Source: JAFGHJ01 sp964606065
GTDB lineage: Bacteria; Hydrothermota; UBA3072
Direction: 5' to 3'
Assembly: GCA_964606065.1 (NCBI GenBank)
Contig: CAZSEX010000002.1
Span: 66,763 to 130,762 of the forward strand
Length of the DNA stretch: 64,000 bases
Part shown: positions 34,502 to 44,044 of the stretch, in pieces
How positions within the stretch are numbered: position 1 is the stretch's first letter
Layout of the letters: each line of letters begins with the position of its first letter
Program-made: the position numbers and the translations under genes
The notes under the pieces: generated by a model
The model's database searches: none
What the model was told of the DNA's origin: nothing
Seen by the model: the letters and a program-made list of their open reading frames with translations, nothing else

Positions 34502-34804
34502 TTAATACAACGAAAAAACGGACTTGTCTTGTTGTTCCACGTAAAAAGGCACAAAGAAACAGGAATTTACGCTTAAGTTTGTAGAATTCTTTCTGTAAAG
34601 ATTTAAAATCCTATAAAAAGATTGTTCTCCTCCACAAACAGTATCCAGCACTCTAATCAACAGATGAATATTGTAAGAATAATCATAAACAAGATCTCCT
34701 TCAAAAGACATTCCATCTATATCAATAGTAAAAGACTTTCCTAAACTACCTTTCAACTCAAATGGGGGATTAATCATTTTATCCGAATCATTAAATTTAA
34801 ACAT
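34502..34804 (-). CDS. small hypothetical protein
   Basis: The 100-residue protein has an excellent SD: GAGGAGGT lies 5-6 bases before the ATG on the minus strand, which argues that it is real. It has no signal peptide and no motif I recognise. Residues 15-45 look like beta strands (GSLGKSFTIDIDGMSFEGDLVYDY) and the rest is mixed. It stands alone between operons, next to a 19-bp inverted repeat and a repeat-rich spacer, and could be a recently acquired or lineage-specific gene. Confidence 0.55.
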   Translation of the reverse strand: MFKFNDSDKMINPPFELKGSLGKSFTIDIDGMSFEGDLVYDYSYNIHLLIRVLDTVCGGEQSFYRILNLYRKNSTNLSVNSCFFVPFYVEQQDKSVFSLY

Positions 34805-35329
34805 GATAAACCTCCTCTAAGAAATAAAATTTAGAAGAGCCGAATATAATCTGGATAACCACTTTAAAACCACCGTTCTACTAAATTATTAAAGAACTAT
34901 TAAGGTAAGATACAAGAATTATTCCAGAAAATAAGTCACTGAATATAAGAGACTTAAAGAAAAAAGATTTTGCAAAATACGAAATAGTTTCGCAGAACGC
35001 AAGGACCAACCACAGAACCCCAACTTGAACCAAAGATTACACTGATTAACACAAGATTCTTTACTGTTTTTTCCTGAATCCCAATCTCTAAATCCAAAAC
35101 CCTAATTACACCGCAAGGACGCACCCATGGAATAAAGGTCATTATTTCATAGGGCATGCAGAGAAAGCAAAGAAACTACAAATCACACGAATGTTCTTAA
35201 CATTAAAACACAACGGCTCTGAAAACACATACGTATAACGCTTTTTTGAAGCCTCCCTACGCACCAAATTATTATCATACGATGACGTCAAGCAAGAGAA
35301 ATAAAAATATTGTGCTTCTATGAAATATA
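34805..35329. repeat. gene-free region with dispersed repeats
   Basis: These 525 bases hold a family-A/B mixture on the plus strand. A-like words are at 34991-35015 and 35109-35124, a clear family-B copy (AACCAAAGATTACACTGA, then TTAACACAAG) is at 35028-35055, and another A-like string (GCAGAGAAAGCAAAG) is at 35158-35172. No ORF here has coding character or an SD. Confidence 0.65.
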
Positions 35330-35779
35330 TTATCTCTTATACAATCCTGCGATTTCTCCTTTAGCCAGGATATGACCCTCCATTTTCTCAAGCAACTGGT
35401 ATTTATCTATTGTCCCGCTCACATCCAGAACTTCGCGGAGAGCATAAACTTTAAAATGGTAATGATGAATACCGGAAGGCGGACAGGGTCCGCCATAACC
35501 AGTCCGGCCAAAATCCGTCATACCCAAATCGGCTATATCGCTTACCTCAGCATTTTCTTTTAAAACACTTTTATCTGAAGGAATATTAAAAACCACCCAA
35601 TGTACAAAATCCCCGCTCGGCGCGTCAGGGTCATCGCATATCAGAGCGAACGATTTAGTACCTTCCGGAATTCCTTCCCAGATAATTTCCGGAGGAATAT
35701 CCTCGCCATCGCAGGTAAACTTTTTCGGTATAAATTCCCCATCTTTAAAAGACGGAGAAGAAACCTTCAAATTATCCAT
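35330..35779 (-). CDS. YbhB/YbcL-family PEBP-like protein
   Basis: The 149-residue protein has the phosphatidylethanolamine-binding-protein pocket: CDDPDAPSG near residues 49-57, HWVVFNIP near 61 and GPCPPSGIHHYHFKVYAL near 97-114. No signal peptide is present, so it is cytoplasmic. The biochemical role of bacterial members is unsettled. An AAGGAG SD precedes the ATG. It is the last gene of the cobB-recN run, 49 bases after the preceding gene. Confidence 0.9.
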   Translation of the reverse strand: MDNLKVSSPSFKDGEFIPKKFTCDGEDIPPEIIWEGIPEGTKSFALICDDPDAPSGDFVHWVVFNIPSDKSVLKENAEVSDIADLGMTDFGRTGYGGPCPPSGIHHYHFKVYALREVLDVSGTIDKYQLLEKMEGHILAKGEIAGLYKR

Positions 35780-35828
35780 TTTAACTCCTTTATTTTTTCA
35801 TTTCGTCGAAAAAACTCCAAAAACGCCG

Positions 35829-36578
35829 CTAAGGTTTCTGGCTTTCTTTTAATTTATTCTCCATTCCTCTTAAATAACCTTTCTCTAACTCATAATAAAA
35901 CCGTTTTCGTAACCAGTCAAAATCGTTCATCATTTCCACGGCTTCTTTATTACCAATATTTTCCATGCCATACCTTCTTCCGGCACGAGCTCCTTTAACA
36001 CACCACATTCCAAACTCTCTGTCAGATCCTTTATTGCACCACACATTCAAAAGATATATTCTTGTCCGTTCCTTTATTGTTTGGGAATGTTCACTGGCAA
36101 GCTGAATACACTCTCTAAAACCTGCACGCCAGGAATAAAAAGGAGAAGCATTAAATCTATTTAAAGAAGTAACCTGATAAATCCGTTCGTGTGGTAAATC
36201 GATAAACAAATCCACGCCATATTCTTCTATTCCATCAAAAATCGACTTAGGAAACAATTTAATTCCTCCGTTACCATAAACTAAGTCATTCACGACATTT
36301 CTGCTTTGCCACATATAAAAACGATTATCAGAAATTTCTGACGGGACATCGTATATATCAAAACTATCGAGTATATATGAATCTCCGTCTACAACGAAAA
36401 AATAATCGGTCCCGGCTAACTCAGCGCATTTCTTATGGGCTCGTAGAATTCCCTTTACTTTATGAACTCTCTGCGCATGAGGAAAACGTTTTTTTAACCT
36501 TTCCCAGTGTTCTTCCGCAAGTGGTTCATCATAAGATAGAAAAATTACATCAAACTTAATATCTCTTTTACTCTTCAT
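35829..36578 (-). CDS. glycosyltransferase-like protein with a DGD motif
   Basis: The 249-residue protein begins DVIFLSYDEPLAEEHWERL and has RVHKVKGILRAHKKCAE, then TDYFFVVDGDSYI, the layout of a GT-A fold with a DxD-type metal site. I recall similar proteins in large phages and marine bacteria, where they are annotated as glycosyltransferases. That memory is not proof. Its start overlaps the next glycosyltransferase gene by 4 bases, so the two probably modify the same glycan. Confidence 0.6.
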   Translation of the reverse strand: MKSKRDIKFDVIFLSYDEPLAEEHWERLKKRFPHAQRVHKVKGILRAHKKCAELAGTDYFFVVDGDSYILDSFDIYDVPSEISDNRFYMWQSRNVVNDLVYGNGGIKLFPKSIFDGIEEYGVDLFIDLPHERIYQVTSLNRFNASPFYSWRAGFRECIQLASEHSQTIKERTRIYLLNVWCNKGSDREFGMWCVKGARAGRRYGMENIGNKEAVEMMNDFDWLRKRFYYELEKGYLRGMENKLKESQKP

Positions 36579-37675
36579 TTTAAGGTTTTACTGGCTAAAT
36601 AATTTATTTCTTCAGCTGCATCTTTTTGTCCTCTCCCGGTTATAAATTTTTTTATTTCTTTCGATATATTCTTATTTTTTCTGTCATTATAAAGAATTTC
36701 TTTTATTTTTTTCAGCAGGATTTTTTTGCTTAACCTTCGCGGGTCGATTTTTGTTGTAAAACCATGACCAACCATCCTATTCACATGAAACTGATCTATA
36801 TGGCCTATATCCGGTATAGATATGGACGGAACACCTAAATAAGCAATCTCCCAGGTTGTCATAAATGTACCCTTACAAATAACCAGATCACTGGCAACTA
36901 TCAATCTATCCATTTCCCATTCAAAATCCTTAACGATTATCCTTTCATCGTTTCCACATCTTTTAGAATATTCTTCGCAAAGTTCACCGGCTAAAAGTAT
37001 TAACTTTAAATTATCGCTCCGTAAATCTTTAAAAGCATCCAAACTAACTTCCAATAATTTACTCCTATCCTTATGTCTTCCCCCGGGCGTTACCAGAATA
37101 ACCTTATCCCTCAAATTAATTCCTAATTCCTTTCTCGCTTTTTTTCTATCCTTTAATCCATACTTAAAATCTCGAATTATGGGTCCTACACAGGTAAGAT
37201 GAACATTAAAATCAAATGGGATTGTATGAAATTCAGGAGTATCAACAAAAACAACATGCTTCGCTTTTTTCACTACCGGAATCATTGGATGTTTTTCGCT
37301 GAAATTTTCAAAAAACCAGTGTGTAATTAACACCGATGGTATTTTAAGAGCTTTAGTTATATGAAGGACGATAAAAACTTCATCCGCGACAACTAAATCT
37401 GGCTTAAATCTGCGTATTAGAGACCACATTCTAAAACCCGCTTTTAAAGTGAGTTCTTCATCTTGGTTTAATCCGAGATTAAAAGGGTTGAATCCGTTTT
37501 TAACAAAATAAGTATACCCTCTGTCATATGTAGCAACAAGTATTGAAAGATTTCTATTTATCTTTTTGAGTTCCTCAAGAATAAGCAAATCATACATAGC
37601 ATGACTAAAACCGCGTCCACGGGAAAAATACAATATCTTAGCACTTTTGATTCTTGTACTACACATATAAATCAA
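36575..37675 (-). CDS. GT-B glycosyltransferase (MurG/GT28-like outline)
   Basis: About 363-366 residues, starting at the TTG at 37675 or the ATG at 37666. The N-terminal domain has ILYFSRGRGFSHAMYDLLI, resembling the Gly-rich loop of MurG-like enzymes. The C-terminal domain has VILVTPGGRHKDRSKLL and a donor-site-like CKGTFMTTWEIAYLGVPSISIP. Substrates are unknown. It follows recN by 3 bases, an unusual place for a glycan gene. Confidence 0.78.
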   Translation of the reverse strand: MIYMCSTRIKSAKILYFSRGRGFSHAMYDLLILEELKKINRNLSILVATYDRGYTYFVKNGFNPFNLGLNQDEELTLKAGFRMWSLIRRFKPDLVVADEVFIVLHITKALKIPSVLITHWFFENFSEKHPMIPVVKKAKHVVFVDTPEFHTIPFDFNVHLTCVGPIIRDFKYGLKDRKKARKELGINLRDKVILVTPGGRHKDRSKLLEVSLDAFKDLRSDNLKLILLAGELCEEYSKRCGNDERIIVKDFEWEMDRLIVASDLVICKGTFMTTWEIAYLGVPSISIPDIGHIDQFHVNRMVGHGFTTKIDPRRLSKKILLKKIKEILYNDRKNKNISKEIKKFITGRGQKDAAEEINYLASKTLK

Positions 37676-37678
37676 GTT

Positions 37679-39334
37679 TCATTTAGAACCACTTAAAAGC
37701 TCAGCGGCATGTTTTCTTGCGGTTTCGATCGAGCTATCGCCTGAGATCATCCGGGCAATTTCTTCTACCCTATCATCTCCTCTAACTCCCTTAACTTCAG
37801 TAATTGTCCGCCCCTCTCTTTCCATCTTTTTAACCGTTAAGTGAAAATCGGCTTCAGCCGCAATAGAAGGAAGATGCGTAACACATAAAACCTGTCTTTG
37901 TTTACCTATTTCTTTCATTTTTTCGCCAACTTTTTTTGCGAGACTTCCGCCTATGCCCACATCTATTTCGTCAAAAACAAGTCCCTCAACCCTATCAACC
38001 TCGGAAAGGATAGACTTTAGTGCAAGCATAACACGAGAAAGTTCTCCTCCAGAAGCAATGCTTGAAAGCTTGCTCCAGCCTTCTCCCACATTCGGCTCAA
38101 ACAAAAATTTAACTTCATCCAAACCCTGTCCATCTATTTCTTTTTTTTTCCTTATTTCTACATTGAAATGCGCGTTTTCGAAACCCAGACCTTTTATCTC
38201 TTCCTCAACCCTTCCCTCAAATTCTTTGGAAATATTCTTTCTCTTTTCGGAAACCTCTAAAGCCTTTTCCTCAAATTCGCTTTTAATCTTTTCTATTTTC
38301 CCTTGCACTTCTTTTTTTCTCGTTTTTAAAGATTCAATATCAAAAATTTTCGTTGAGAGGTCTTCCTTCATTTCCAAAAGCTCTTTATAGTTCTTATTGT
38401 ATTTCCTTTTAAGTCTTTCAATTTTATCGATTATATTTTGAAGTTCAAGAAGCCTATCTTTATCATAATCGAGTTTATCTTTATACCTGTCCAGCTCTAA
38501 AGATGTATCCTGTAGAATAAAATTAGCCTCTTCGAGCCGCTCACCAATTTTAGCCAAAGATTTATCAAGGTTTCCGGCTTCCTTAATATTTGAAGTAATT
38601 TCAGAAAGTCTTAATTGAATCGAATCATCACCATCACCTATTAGGGAAGCCACATACCCGGTTAATTCTTTTATCTCTTCAAAATTATCGAGTTTTCTTT
38701 TTTCTTCCTTTAATTCCTGATACTCCTCTGTGCTAAATTCCAGACATTCGAGTTCTTTTCTTTGAAAATCGTACAAATCTTTCCGGTTTGCCATATCTTT
38801 TTCCTGGGACTCAATTCCGGAAAATTCTAATTCTAAATCGTTCATTAACTTGAATTTCTTTTCCAGAGTTTCCCTTTCGAACATTAACTTTCCATAATAA
38901 TCGAGAAAATCTATGTGAGTATCTTCATTAATCAGCAACTGATGCTCATGCTGTCCGTGTATGTCAAAAAGGATATTTCCAATTTCCTTCAGAATATCTA
39001 CGTTCGCGATAGAGCCATTTATATAAACCCTTCCCCCACCCTTCCTGTTAATTATTCTTCTTATAATTAATTCTTCTTCAGCGGGAATCTCATAATTTTT
39101 TAAAATTTCATTTATTTTTTGTGAACCAGAAAATATCCCCTCAACAACAGCTTTATCGGCTTCTTTTCTTATGGAAGTTATATCTCCTTTATCTCCAAGA
39201 AGAAGGGACAACGCGTTTATTATTATGGATTTACCGGTACCGGTCGAACCTGTGAGAACATTAAATCCCTGATTTAGAGTTACCTCGATCCGTTCAATGA
39301 GCGCATAATTACTAACTCTTATTTCTTTAATCAT
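37679..39334 (-). CDS. recN: DNA repair protein RecN
   Basis: RecN is an SMC-like ATPase of double-strand-break repair. The 551-residue protein has Walker A GSTGTGKS near residues 29-36 (GETGAGKS is more usual). A long coiled coil covers about 150-370, the signature region SSIASGGELSRVMLALK follows, and Walker B is LVFDEIDVGIGG. It overlaps nadK by 4 bases, as nadK-recN pairs do in many genomes. Confidence 0.96.
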   Translation of the reverse strand: MIKEIRVSNYALIERIEVTLNQGFNVLTGSTGTGKSIIINALSLLLGDKGDITSIRKEADKAVVEGIFSGSQKINEILKNYEIPAEEELIIRRIINRKGGGRVYINGSIANVDILKEIGNILFDIHGQHEHQLLINEDTHIDFLDYYGKLMFERETLEKKFKLMNDLELEFSGIESQEKDMANRKDLYDFQRKELECLEFSTEEYQELKEEKRKLDNFEEIKELTGYVASLIGDGDDSIQLRLSEITSNIKEAGNLDKSLAKIGERLEEANFILQDTSLELDRYKDKLDYDKDRLLELQNIIDKIERLKRKYNKNYKELLEMKEDLSTKIFDIESLKTRKKEVQGKIEKIKSEFEEKALEVSEKRKNISKEFEGRVEEEIKGLGFENAHFNVEIRKKKEIDGQGLDEVKFLFEPNVGEGWSKLSSIASGGELSRVMLALKSILSEVDRVEGLVFDEIDVGIGGSLAKKVGEKMKEIGKQRQVLCVTHLPSIAAEADFHLTVKKMEREGRTITEVKGVRGDDRVEEIARMISGDSSIETARKHAAELLSGSK

Positions 39335-40119
39335 CTATTGCCCCAATTCAATTTTTTCCTGAGAATATCAAAATAATTCCAATCCTTGAACTTGACCACT
39401 TTCAAAGTTTCTGATTTTTTTTCGATTAAAACTTTATCTCCCGAATCGAGTAGAACCAGCTTTTGACCATCAAAAATCAGACGGCATTTTTCCTTAGCTT
39501 TGATAAGTAACCTGGAATGATTGTCTATAACAATAGGTCGAAAAGTAAATGTGTGGGGACTTATAGGAGTTATAACAATAGCTTCCGTCCCGGGTTTTAC
39601 AATCGGTCCACCCGAAGAAAGAGAATAGGCGGTAGAACCTGTGGGTGTTGCGATAATTAAACCATCTCCTGAAAGGCGAGTCACAAAAACGTCATTTATG
39701 TATATATCTAGATCTATTACTCTTATATCTGTCGAAGAAAAGACAATATCATTTAAGGCAACATTTTTTTCGCCACTCCAATTAGCTTTCAGAAAAAACC
39801 TTTCCTGAATCGTATAGTTACCACTCTTTAGTTCAGAAAAAATTCTGTCTATTTCCTCTTTTCTGATATCCGTAAGAAAACCAAGTCCACCAAGGTTTAC
39901 TCCTACAACGGGCAAATTGAATTTGTATACAATCGAGGCTGCGTGGAGAAAAGTACCGTCTCCCCCAACCGCAAACACAAAATCACATTCTTTGATTTCC
40001 TCTTTTTTTTCGTCGTAAAAGACAAGCGTAACACCATTATTATAAGCTGTCTTTTCCAGGTTTTCCAGGGCAACTTTTATATCTTTTTTACCCCGAGTAT
40101 AAAAGATTCCTATTTTCAT
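39331..40119 (-). CDS. nadK: NAD kinase
   Basis: The 262-residue enzyme phosphorylates NAD to NADP. Motifs are GGDGTFLHAA near 53-62, NLGGLGFLTD near 74 and SGDGLIIATPTGSTAYSLSSGGPIV mid-chain. It overlaps prmC and recN by 4 bases each, within a tightly packed operon. Confidence 0.96.
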   Translation of the reverse strand: MKIGIFYTRGKKDIKVALENLEKTAYNNGVTLVFYDEKKEEIKECDFVFAVGGDGTFLHAASIVYKFNLPVVGVNLGGLGFLTDIRKEEIDRIFSELKSGNYTIQERFFLKANWSGEKNVALNDIVFSSTDIRVIDLDIYINDVFVTRLSGDGLIIATPTGSTAYSLSSGGPIVKPGTEAIVITPISPHTFTFRPIVIDNHSRLLIKAKEKCRLIFDGQKLVLLDSGDKVLIEKKSETLKVVKFKDWNYFDILRKKLNWGNR

Positions 40120-40946
40120 ACTTTAGTAGCCTTTAATATTCTTTTCCTTCCATATTGGTCATTTACTATCGAATAAGATATAGACGACGGAATTTCAAGA
40201 TACGGTATATTGGAATCATCGATTTCAATAAATACAAATCCCCTACTTTTTAGTCTGGCTACAGAACCTGCCAATATTTTATTTACAAGAGAAACACCTC
40301 CAAGTCCTCCGTCTATTGCTAATTCAGGTTCATTTTTCACAACTAAATCGAGTTTTTTCAAATTCTCTACCGATACATAAGGAGGATTAGAAATAATCAT
40401 ATCAAAAATCTCCGAACTATGAAAAGAATTTAACAAATCCGTGCGGATTATATTGATACGACTTCCAAGATTATGATAATCAATATTCTTTTTACATAAA
40501 TTTATTGCCTCTTCCGAAATATCAGTTGCGATTATTTTTGCTTCTTTAATATTGCAAGCTATTGCTATTGATATTGCACCAGTTCCGCAGCCTATTTCCA
40601 AAATGTATGGAGTGTTAAAATTCTTCAATCTTTCAATGGCAACACTCGCCATAAATTCAGTCTCCGGTCTGGGTATAAATACTCCTTTTTCGGTAAGAAT
40701 ATCAAAACCAATAAAATTTGTTTTACCGACTATATACTGCCATGGCTCCCCTTTTATTCGTCTCTTTAAAAAGCCTTTAAATACCGAAAGTTCTTCTTCT
40801 TTAATTCCTTCCTCGTTTATAAGTATTTCGACCCTCGTTTTACCTGTTGTTTTCTCCAGGAACACAAAACTTTCAAACCTGGGATCCAGGCTGTACCCGC
40901 TTAATTCCTTAATTCCAAAATCAAGGACGTCTATCAGCTTTAACAT
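40116..40946 (-). CDS. prmC: release-factor glutamine methyltransferase PrmC
   Basis: The 276-residue enzyme methylates the GGQ glutamine of release factors. It has an N-terminal helical domain, the SAM motif LEIGCGTGAISIAIA and the catalytic NPPY (ISNPPYVS). The start overlaps the 3' end of prfA, its substrate gene, by 26 bases. Confidence 0.95.
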   Translation of the reverse strand: MLKLIDVLDFGIKELSGYSLDPRFESFVFLEKTTGKTRVEILINEEGIKEEELSVFKGFLKRRIKGEPWQYIVGKTNFIGFDILTEKGVFIPRPETEFMASVAIERLKNFNTPYILEIGCGTGAISIAIACNIKEAKIIATDISEEAINLCKKNIDYHNLGSRINIIRTDLLNSFHSSEIFDMIISNPPYVSVENLKKLDLVVKNEPELAIDGGLGGVSLVNKILAGSVARLKSRGFVFIEIDDSNIPYLEIPSSISYSIVNDQYGRKRILKATKV

Positions 40947-42018
40947 CCGATTTTTCTCTTTGAACAGTTCTTAAATTGTCTATCAAATCATCTATTTTTC
41001 CATCCATAAACATATCCAGATTATACTTGGTGTAATTAATCCTGTGATCAGTTATTCTGTTCTGAGGGAAATTGTAAGTCCTTATTTTTTCACTTCTATC
41101 CCCGGTTCCAACCATTTGTTTCCTTTTAGACTTTATTTCTTTATCCGCTTTTTCCTGTTCATAGTCAAATAACTTTGCTCTCAAAAGACGCATGGCTTTA
41201 TCCCTGTTCTGGTGTTGGGATCTTTCCTCCTGACAGGAAACTACAATTCCAGAGGGCATGTGTTCGATTCTGACAGCCGAGGCGGATTTGTTAACATGTT
41301 GACCTCCCGGGGCAGAAGATGAAAAAAAATCAATAACCAAATCGTCGGGATTTATCTGAACTTCCACCTCTTCGCGTTCAGGAAGAACTGCAATAGAAAC
41401 AGCCGACGTGTGAATTCTACCGCCGGATTCGGTAACAGGAACTCTTTGCACCCTGTGAATACCGCTCTCAAACTTCATTTTACCATATGCGTTATTTCCA
41501 GAAATTAACACAATAACTTCTCTATAACCGTTCAATCCCGTTTTATTGAAGTCTACTATTTCAAACTTCCAACCTTTATTCTCGGCATACTTAGCATACA
41601 TCCTCAAAAGATCGGCAGCAAACAAAGCCGCCTCTTCTCCACCAGTTCCCGCGCGAATTTCGAGCACAGCATTTTTGTTATCTTCTTCGTTTTCAGGAAT
41701 TAAAGCATCTCTTATCTTATTAATGAGTTCTTTTTCTTTCTCTTTCAAATCGCGAAGCTCTTCTTCCGCGAGGATAATCATTTCTTCGTCTTCTGTCTCT
41801 GCCAGAATCTTCTCATCTTCCTTTATCTTAGCAGAAACTTCAGAATATTTCTTAAAAGGGAATATTACATTCTCCAGAGATTTCTTTTCCTGAGAAAGTT
41901 CTATAATTTTTTTTCTATCCTTAACGATCCCGGGATCCTGCAGAGATTCGACGACTTTTTCATACCTGTTTTCATATTCTTCAGCCCTTTTTAAAAACAA
42001 TGAAAGCTTTTCGGACAT
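40921..42018 (-). CDS. prfA: peptide chain release factor 1
   Basis: The 365-residue protein has the RF1-type codon-recognition motif PVT in QRVPVTESGGRIHTSA (PxT; RF2 has SPF) and the catalytic GGQ in SSSAPGGQHVNKS. It terminates at UAA and UAG. The gene abuts cobB and overlaps prmC. Confidence 0.97.
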   Translation of the reverse strand: MSEKLSLFLKRAEEYENRYEKVVESLQDPGIVKDRKKIIELSQEKKSLENVIFPFKKYSEVSAKIKEDEKILAETEDEEMIILAEEELRDLKEKEKELINKIRDALIPENEEDNKNAVLEIRAGTGGEEAALFAADLLRMYAKYAENKGWKFEIVDFNKTGLNGYREVIVLISGNNAYGKMKFESGIHRVQRVPVTESGGRIHTSAVSIAVLPEREEVEVQINPDDLVIDFFSSSAPGGQHVNKSASAVRIEHMPSGIVVSCQEERSQHQNRDKAMRLLRAKLFDYEQEKADKEIKSKRKQMVGTGDRSEKIRTYNFPQNRITDHRINYTKYNLDMFMDGKIDDLIDNLRTVQREKSDVKADRRP

Positions 42019-42732
42019 TTAAAACAACCTTTCATATAATTCAGGAAGTATTTCCGAAGCGTCACCAAGAAAAGAATAATCAAGGTATTCACTGAGAATA
42101 GTTTTTTCCCGATTTACTTCAATTACTAAAGCCCCATTTTCTTTGGCAATTAAGGGTATTGAAGCTGCAGGCTGGACCACACCTGAAGTTCCTATAACAA
42201 AGCAAACTTCACTACTTTCTGCATATGCTCTTGCTTTAATCAACGCTTTATAAGGAAGAGGCTCTCCAAACCACACCACGTCGGGACGAATAAGTCCTCC
42301 GCACCTATCGCATATGGGAATTTTTTCCGAATTTATTTCACCGAAAATTTTTCCGCAATCATTGCATTTATTCCGGTAAATATTTCCATGCAGCTCTATA
42401 ACTTTATTAGAACCGGCTTTTTGATGTAAATTATCGATATTTTGTGTAACAACGGCAAAATTCCTATAAACTATCTGCATTTTTGCTAAAGCTAAATGAA
42501 CAGGGTTCGGCAATTTCTTTTTTACCATCTCTTTAACTTCAAGATGCCATTCCCAGACCTTTTGAGGATTTTCAATAAAGGCTTCAACGGTAAATGGGTT
42601 ACTATTCTTCCAGAAACCATCGTTACCTCTAAAGGTGGGTATCCCCGACGGTTCCGAACTCCCAGCTCCGGTTAAAGCGAAAGCCGTTTTAGCATTTCTC
42701 AATTTTTTTAAAATTTTATCATCGATCTTCAT
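42019..42732 (-). CDS. cobB: sirtuin NAD-dependent protein deacylase
   Basis: The 237-residue protein has the sirtuin NAD motif TGAGSSEPSGIPTFRG (residues 21-36), the catalytic QNIDNLHQKAG with HGN, and a zinc ribbon CNDCGK, then CDRCGG. It removes acyl groups from lysines. It heads an eight-gene operon, with the ATG 6 bases after a -10-like box and without an SD, so it is probably leaderless. Confidence 0.93.
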   Translation of the reverse strand: MKIDDKILKKLRNAKTAFALTGAGSSEPSGIPTFRGNDGFWKNSNPFTVEAFIENPQKVWEWHLEVKEMVKKKLPNPVHLALAKMQIVYRNFAVVTQNIDNLHQKAGSNKVIELHGNIYRNKCNDCGKIFGEINSEKIPICDRCGGLIRPDVVWFGEPLPYKALIKARAYAESSEVCFVIGTSGVVQPAASIPLIAKENGALVIEVNREKTILSEYLDYSFLGDASEILPELYERLF

Positions 42733-42738
42733 AATGGT

Positions 42739-42766
42739 AAAATAATTATTATATCCTCATTGTCAA
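42739..42766 (-). promoter_or_regulatory. leaderless promoter of the cobB-prfA-prmC-nadK-recN operon
   Basis: On the minus strand, TTGACA (42766-42761), a 16-nt spacer and TATTTT (42744-42739), then six bases to the ATG at 42732. A perfect TATAAT also occurs inside the spacer, but with no -35 at suitable distance. Confidence 0.6.
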
Positions 42767-42778
42767 TATTCTCTTGAC

Positions 42779-42812
42779 AGAAACCACAGATTGCACAAGA
42801 TTAACACAAGAA
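42779..42812 (+). repeat. family-B dispersed repeat
   Basis: GAAACCACAGATTGCACAAG, then ATTAACACAAGAAC, is a good copy of family B, located between the cobB promoter and the end of the GWxTD gene. Confidence 0.65.
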
Positions 42813-42898
42813 CACCGTACCACACCACCCTTTCATTTTGTTCGTAATAAACTTAGATTAAACAAGGCAGAACGATTCAGTATACTTTACGGTTTAAT

Positions 42899-44032
42899 TT
42901 ACCAGACTTCAGGTGGAGGATTTTGTAATTCGTAATCCCCAGTAAGATACCTTTGAACAAAAATTAACTCATATCCCTTTTCATAATAATACCATATCTG
43001 ATAAGGATTCTGATCCATGCTAAAGGACTCCTCGACGACATAATCGGGAGAACCTAAAATAATGTAAACTTTACCTCTATCTGTTCTCCATCCTTCAAAA
43101 AAAGAACCACGCGAAAAATTTTTATTCGCGAAATCCACTCTCTCAAAATACTCAATTAAAAACTCGTTCACTCCATCTTCCGGTGTTGGATCCTTACTTT
43201 CCCACAACTCGTTCCAGAGTTTTTCTCTTTCTTCAACCCTCGCGTTAAGCAATTCCTTCTCCTCTTTCGAAGTGGTAATGTAAATCATTTGCCTCACCCT
43301 TTCAAAATATCTTTTCGACTTAAAGAAAGGCTTCCAGACTCTGAAAGAAATAATATCTTTAACAACTTCCTTTTCCTTAATATTCCAAACCTGAGCCACA
43401 AAATCGTATAAATCTTCCTCGAATCTATCCGCAGGTATAATAACTTCAACAACCTGATTTTTCTTTTCGGGAAGAGTGGTATCTCTTTCAAAATAAATCT
43501 TTTTTTCGCTATCTCTAAAATAGAATTTAAGTTTAGTTCCGCCCTTTTCAAAACTAAAAATATTCAATCTAATCCTGACTGTATCCTCTTCGGTTATAAC
43601 TTCTCTTGAAGGATTTGATATCCACCTGATAGATCCGATATCCGTTTGCCTCAATTTAGAAATCTTTAACTTATTATATCTGCTCCATACCCTGTTTGAA
43701 TTTCTATCGGATAATCTTAAAACAACCTCGATATCGCCCTCCGGAACTTTAATTTTCAGCGAATCACTATGATAAGTATCATCCGAAAGCGTTTCATTAT
43801 ATTCCAAAACCGAAATTTTGTTCTTTTTGCTCCTCCCCCCTAATTGATAATTATCTTTCTTTAAAACAAGGGAAACAAGATGCTCCGCCACGAAAGAGGT
43901 ATCCCTCTTCTGAAAAATTAAATCAGAGTAAGGTATTCCATAGTTAACAATAACATAGGGAATAGTGTTCGTGTCTCTGTCGACCTGGAAATTAACGTTA
44001 ATATCGACAAGAAACAAATAAAACAAAAACAT
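42899..44032 (-). CDS. GWxTD-domain protein
   Basis: The 377-residue protein has a short hydrophobic N-terminus (MFLFYLFLVDINVNF). A beta-rich middle is followed at about residue 300 by the signature FEGWRTDRGKVYIILGSPDYV and a DQNPYQIWYYY segment, the GWxTD domain. The domain is common in FCB-group and related phyla and its function is not established. It ends the pilus operon 12 bases after the pilR-like gene, with TGAGG upstream of the ATG. This hints at a link with envelope or pilus biology, but cotranscription alone does not prove it. Confidence 0.85.
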   Translation of the reverse strand: MFLFYLFLVDINVNFQVDRDTNTIPYVIVNYGIPYSDLIFQKRDTSFVAEHLVSLVLKKDNYQLGGRSKKNKISVLEYNETLSDDTYHSDSLKIKVPEGDIEVVLRLSDRNSNRVWSRYNKLKISKLRQTDIGSIRWISNPSREVITEEDTVRIRLNIFSFEKGGTKLKFYFRDSEKKIYFERDTTLPEKKNQVVEVIIPADRFEEDLYDFVAQVWNIKEKEVVKDIISFRVWKPFFKSKRYFERVRQMIYITTSKEEKELLNARVEEREKLWNELWESKDPTPEDGVNEFLIEYFERVDFANKNFSRGSFFEGWRTDRGKVYIILGSPDYVVEESFSMDQNPYQIWYYYEKGYELIFVQRYLTGDYELQNPPPEVW

Positions 44033-44044
44033 CTTAAAACATCC

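Noticed and set aside
34502..34804. Toxin-antitoxin partner for the small orphan gene
   Set aside because: No second small ORF with an SD lies next to it.
34954..35157. 67-residue minus-strand ORF in the repeat-rich spacer
   Set aside because: It runs through repeat strings, lacks an SD and has no recognisable composition.
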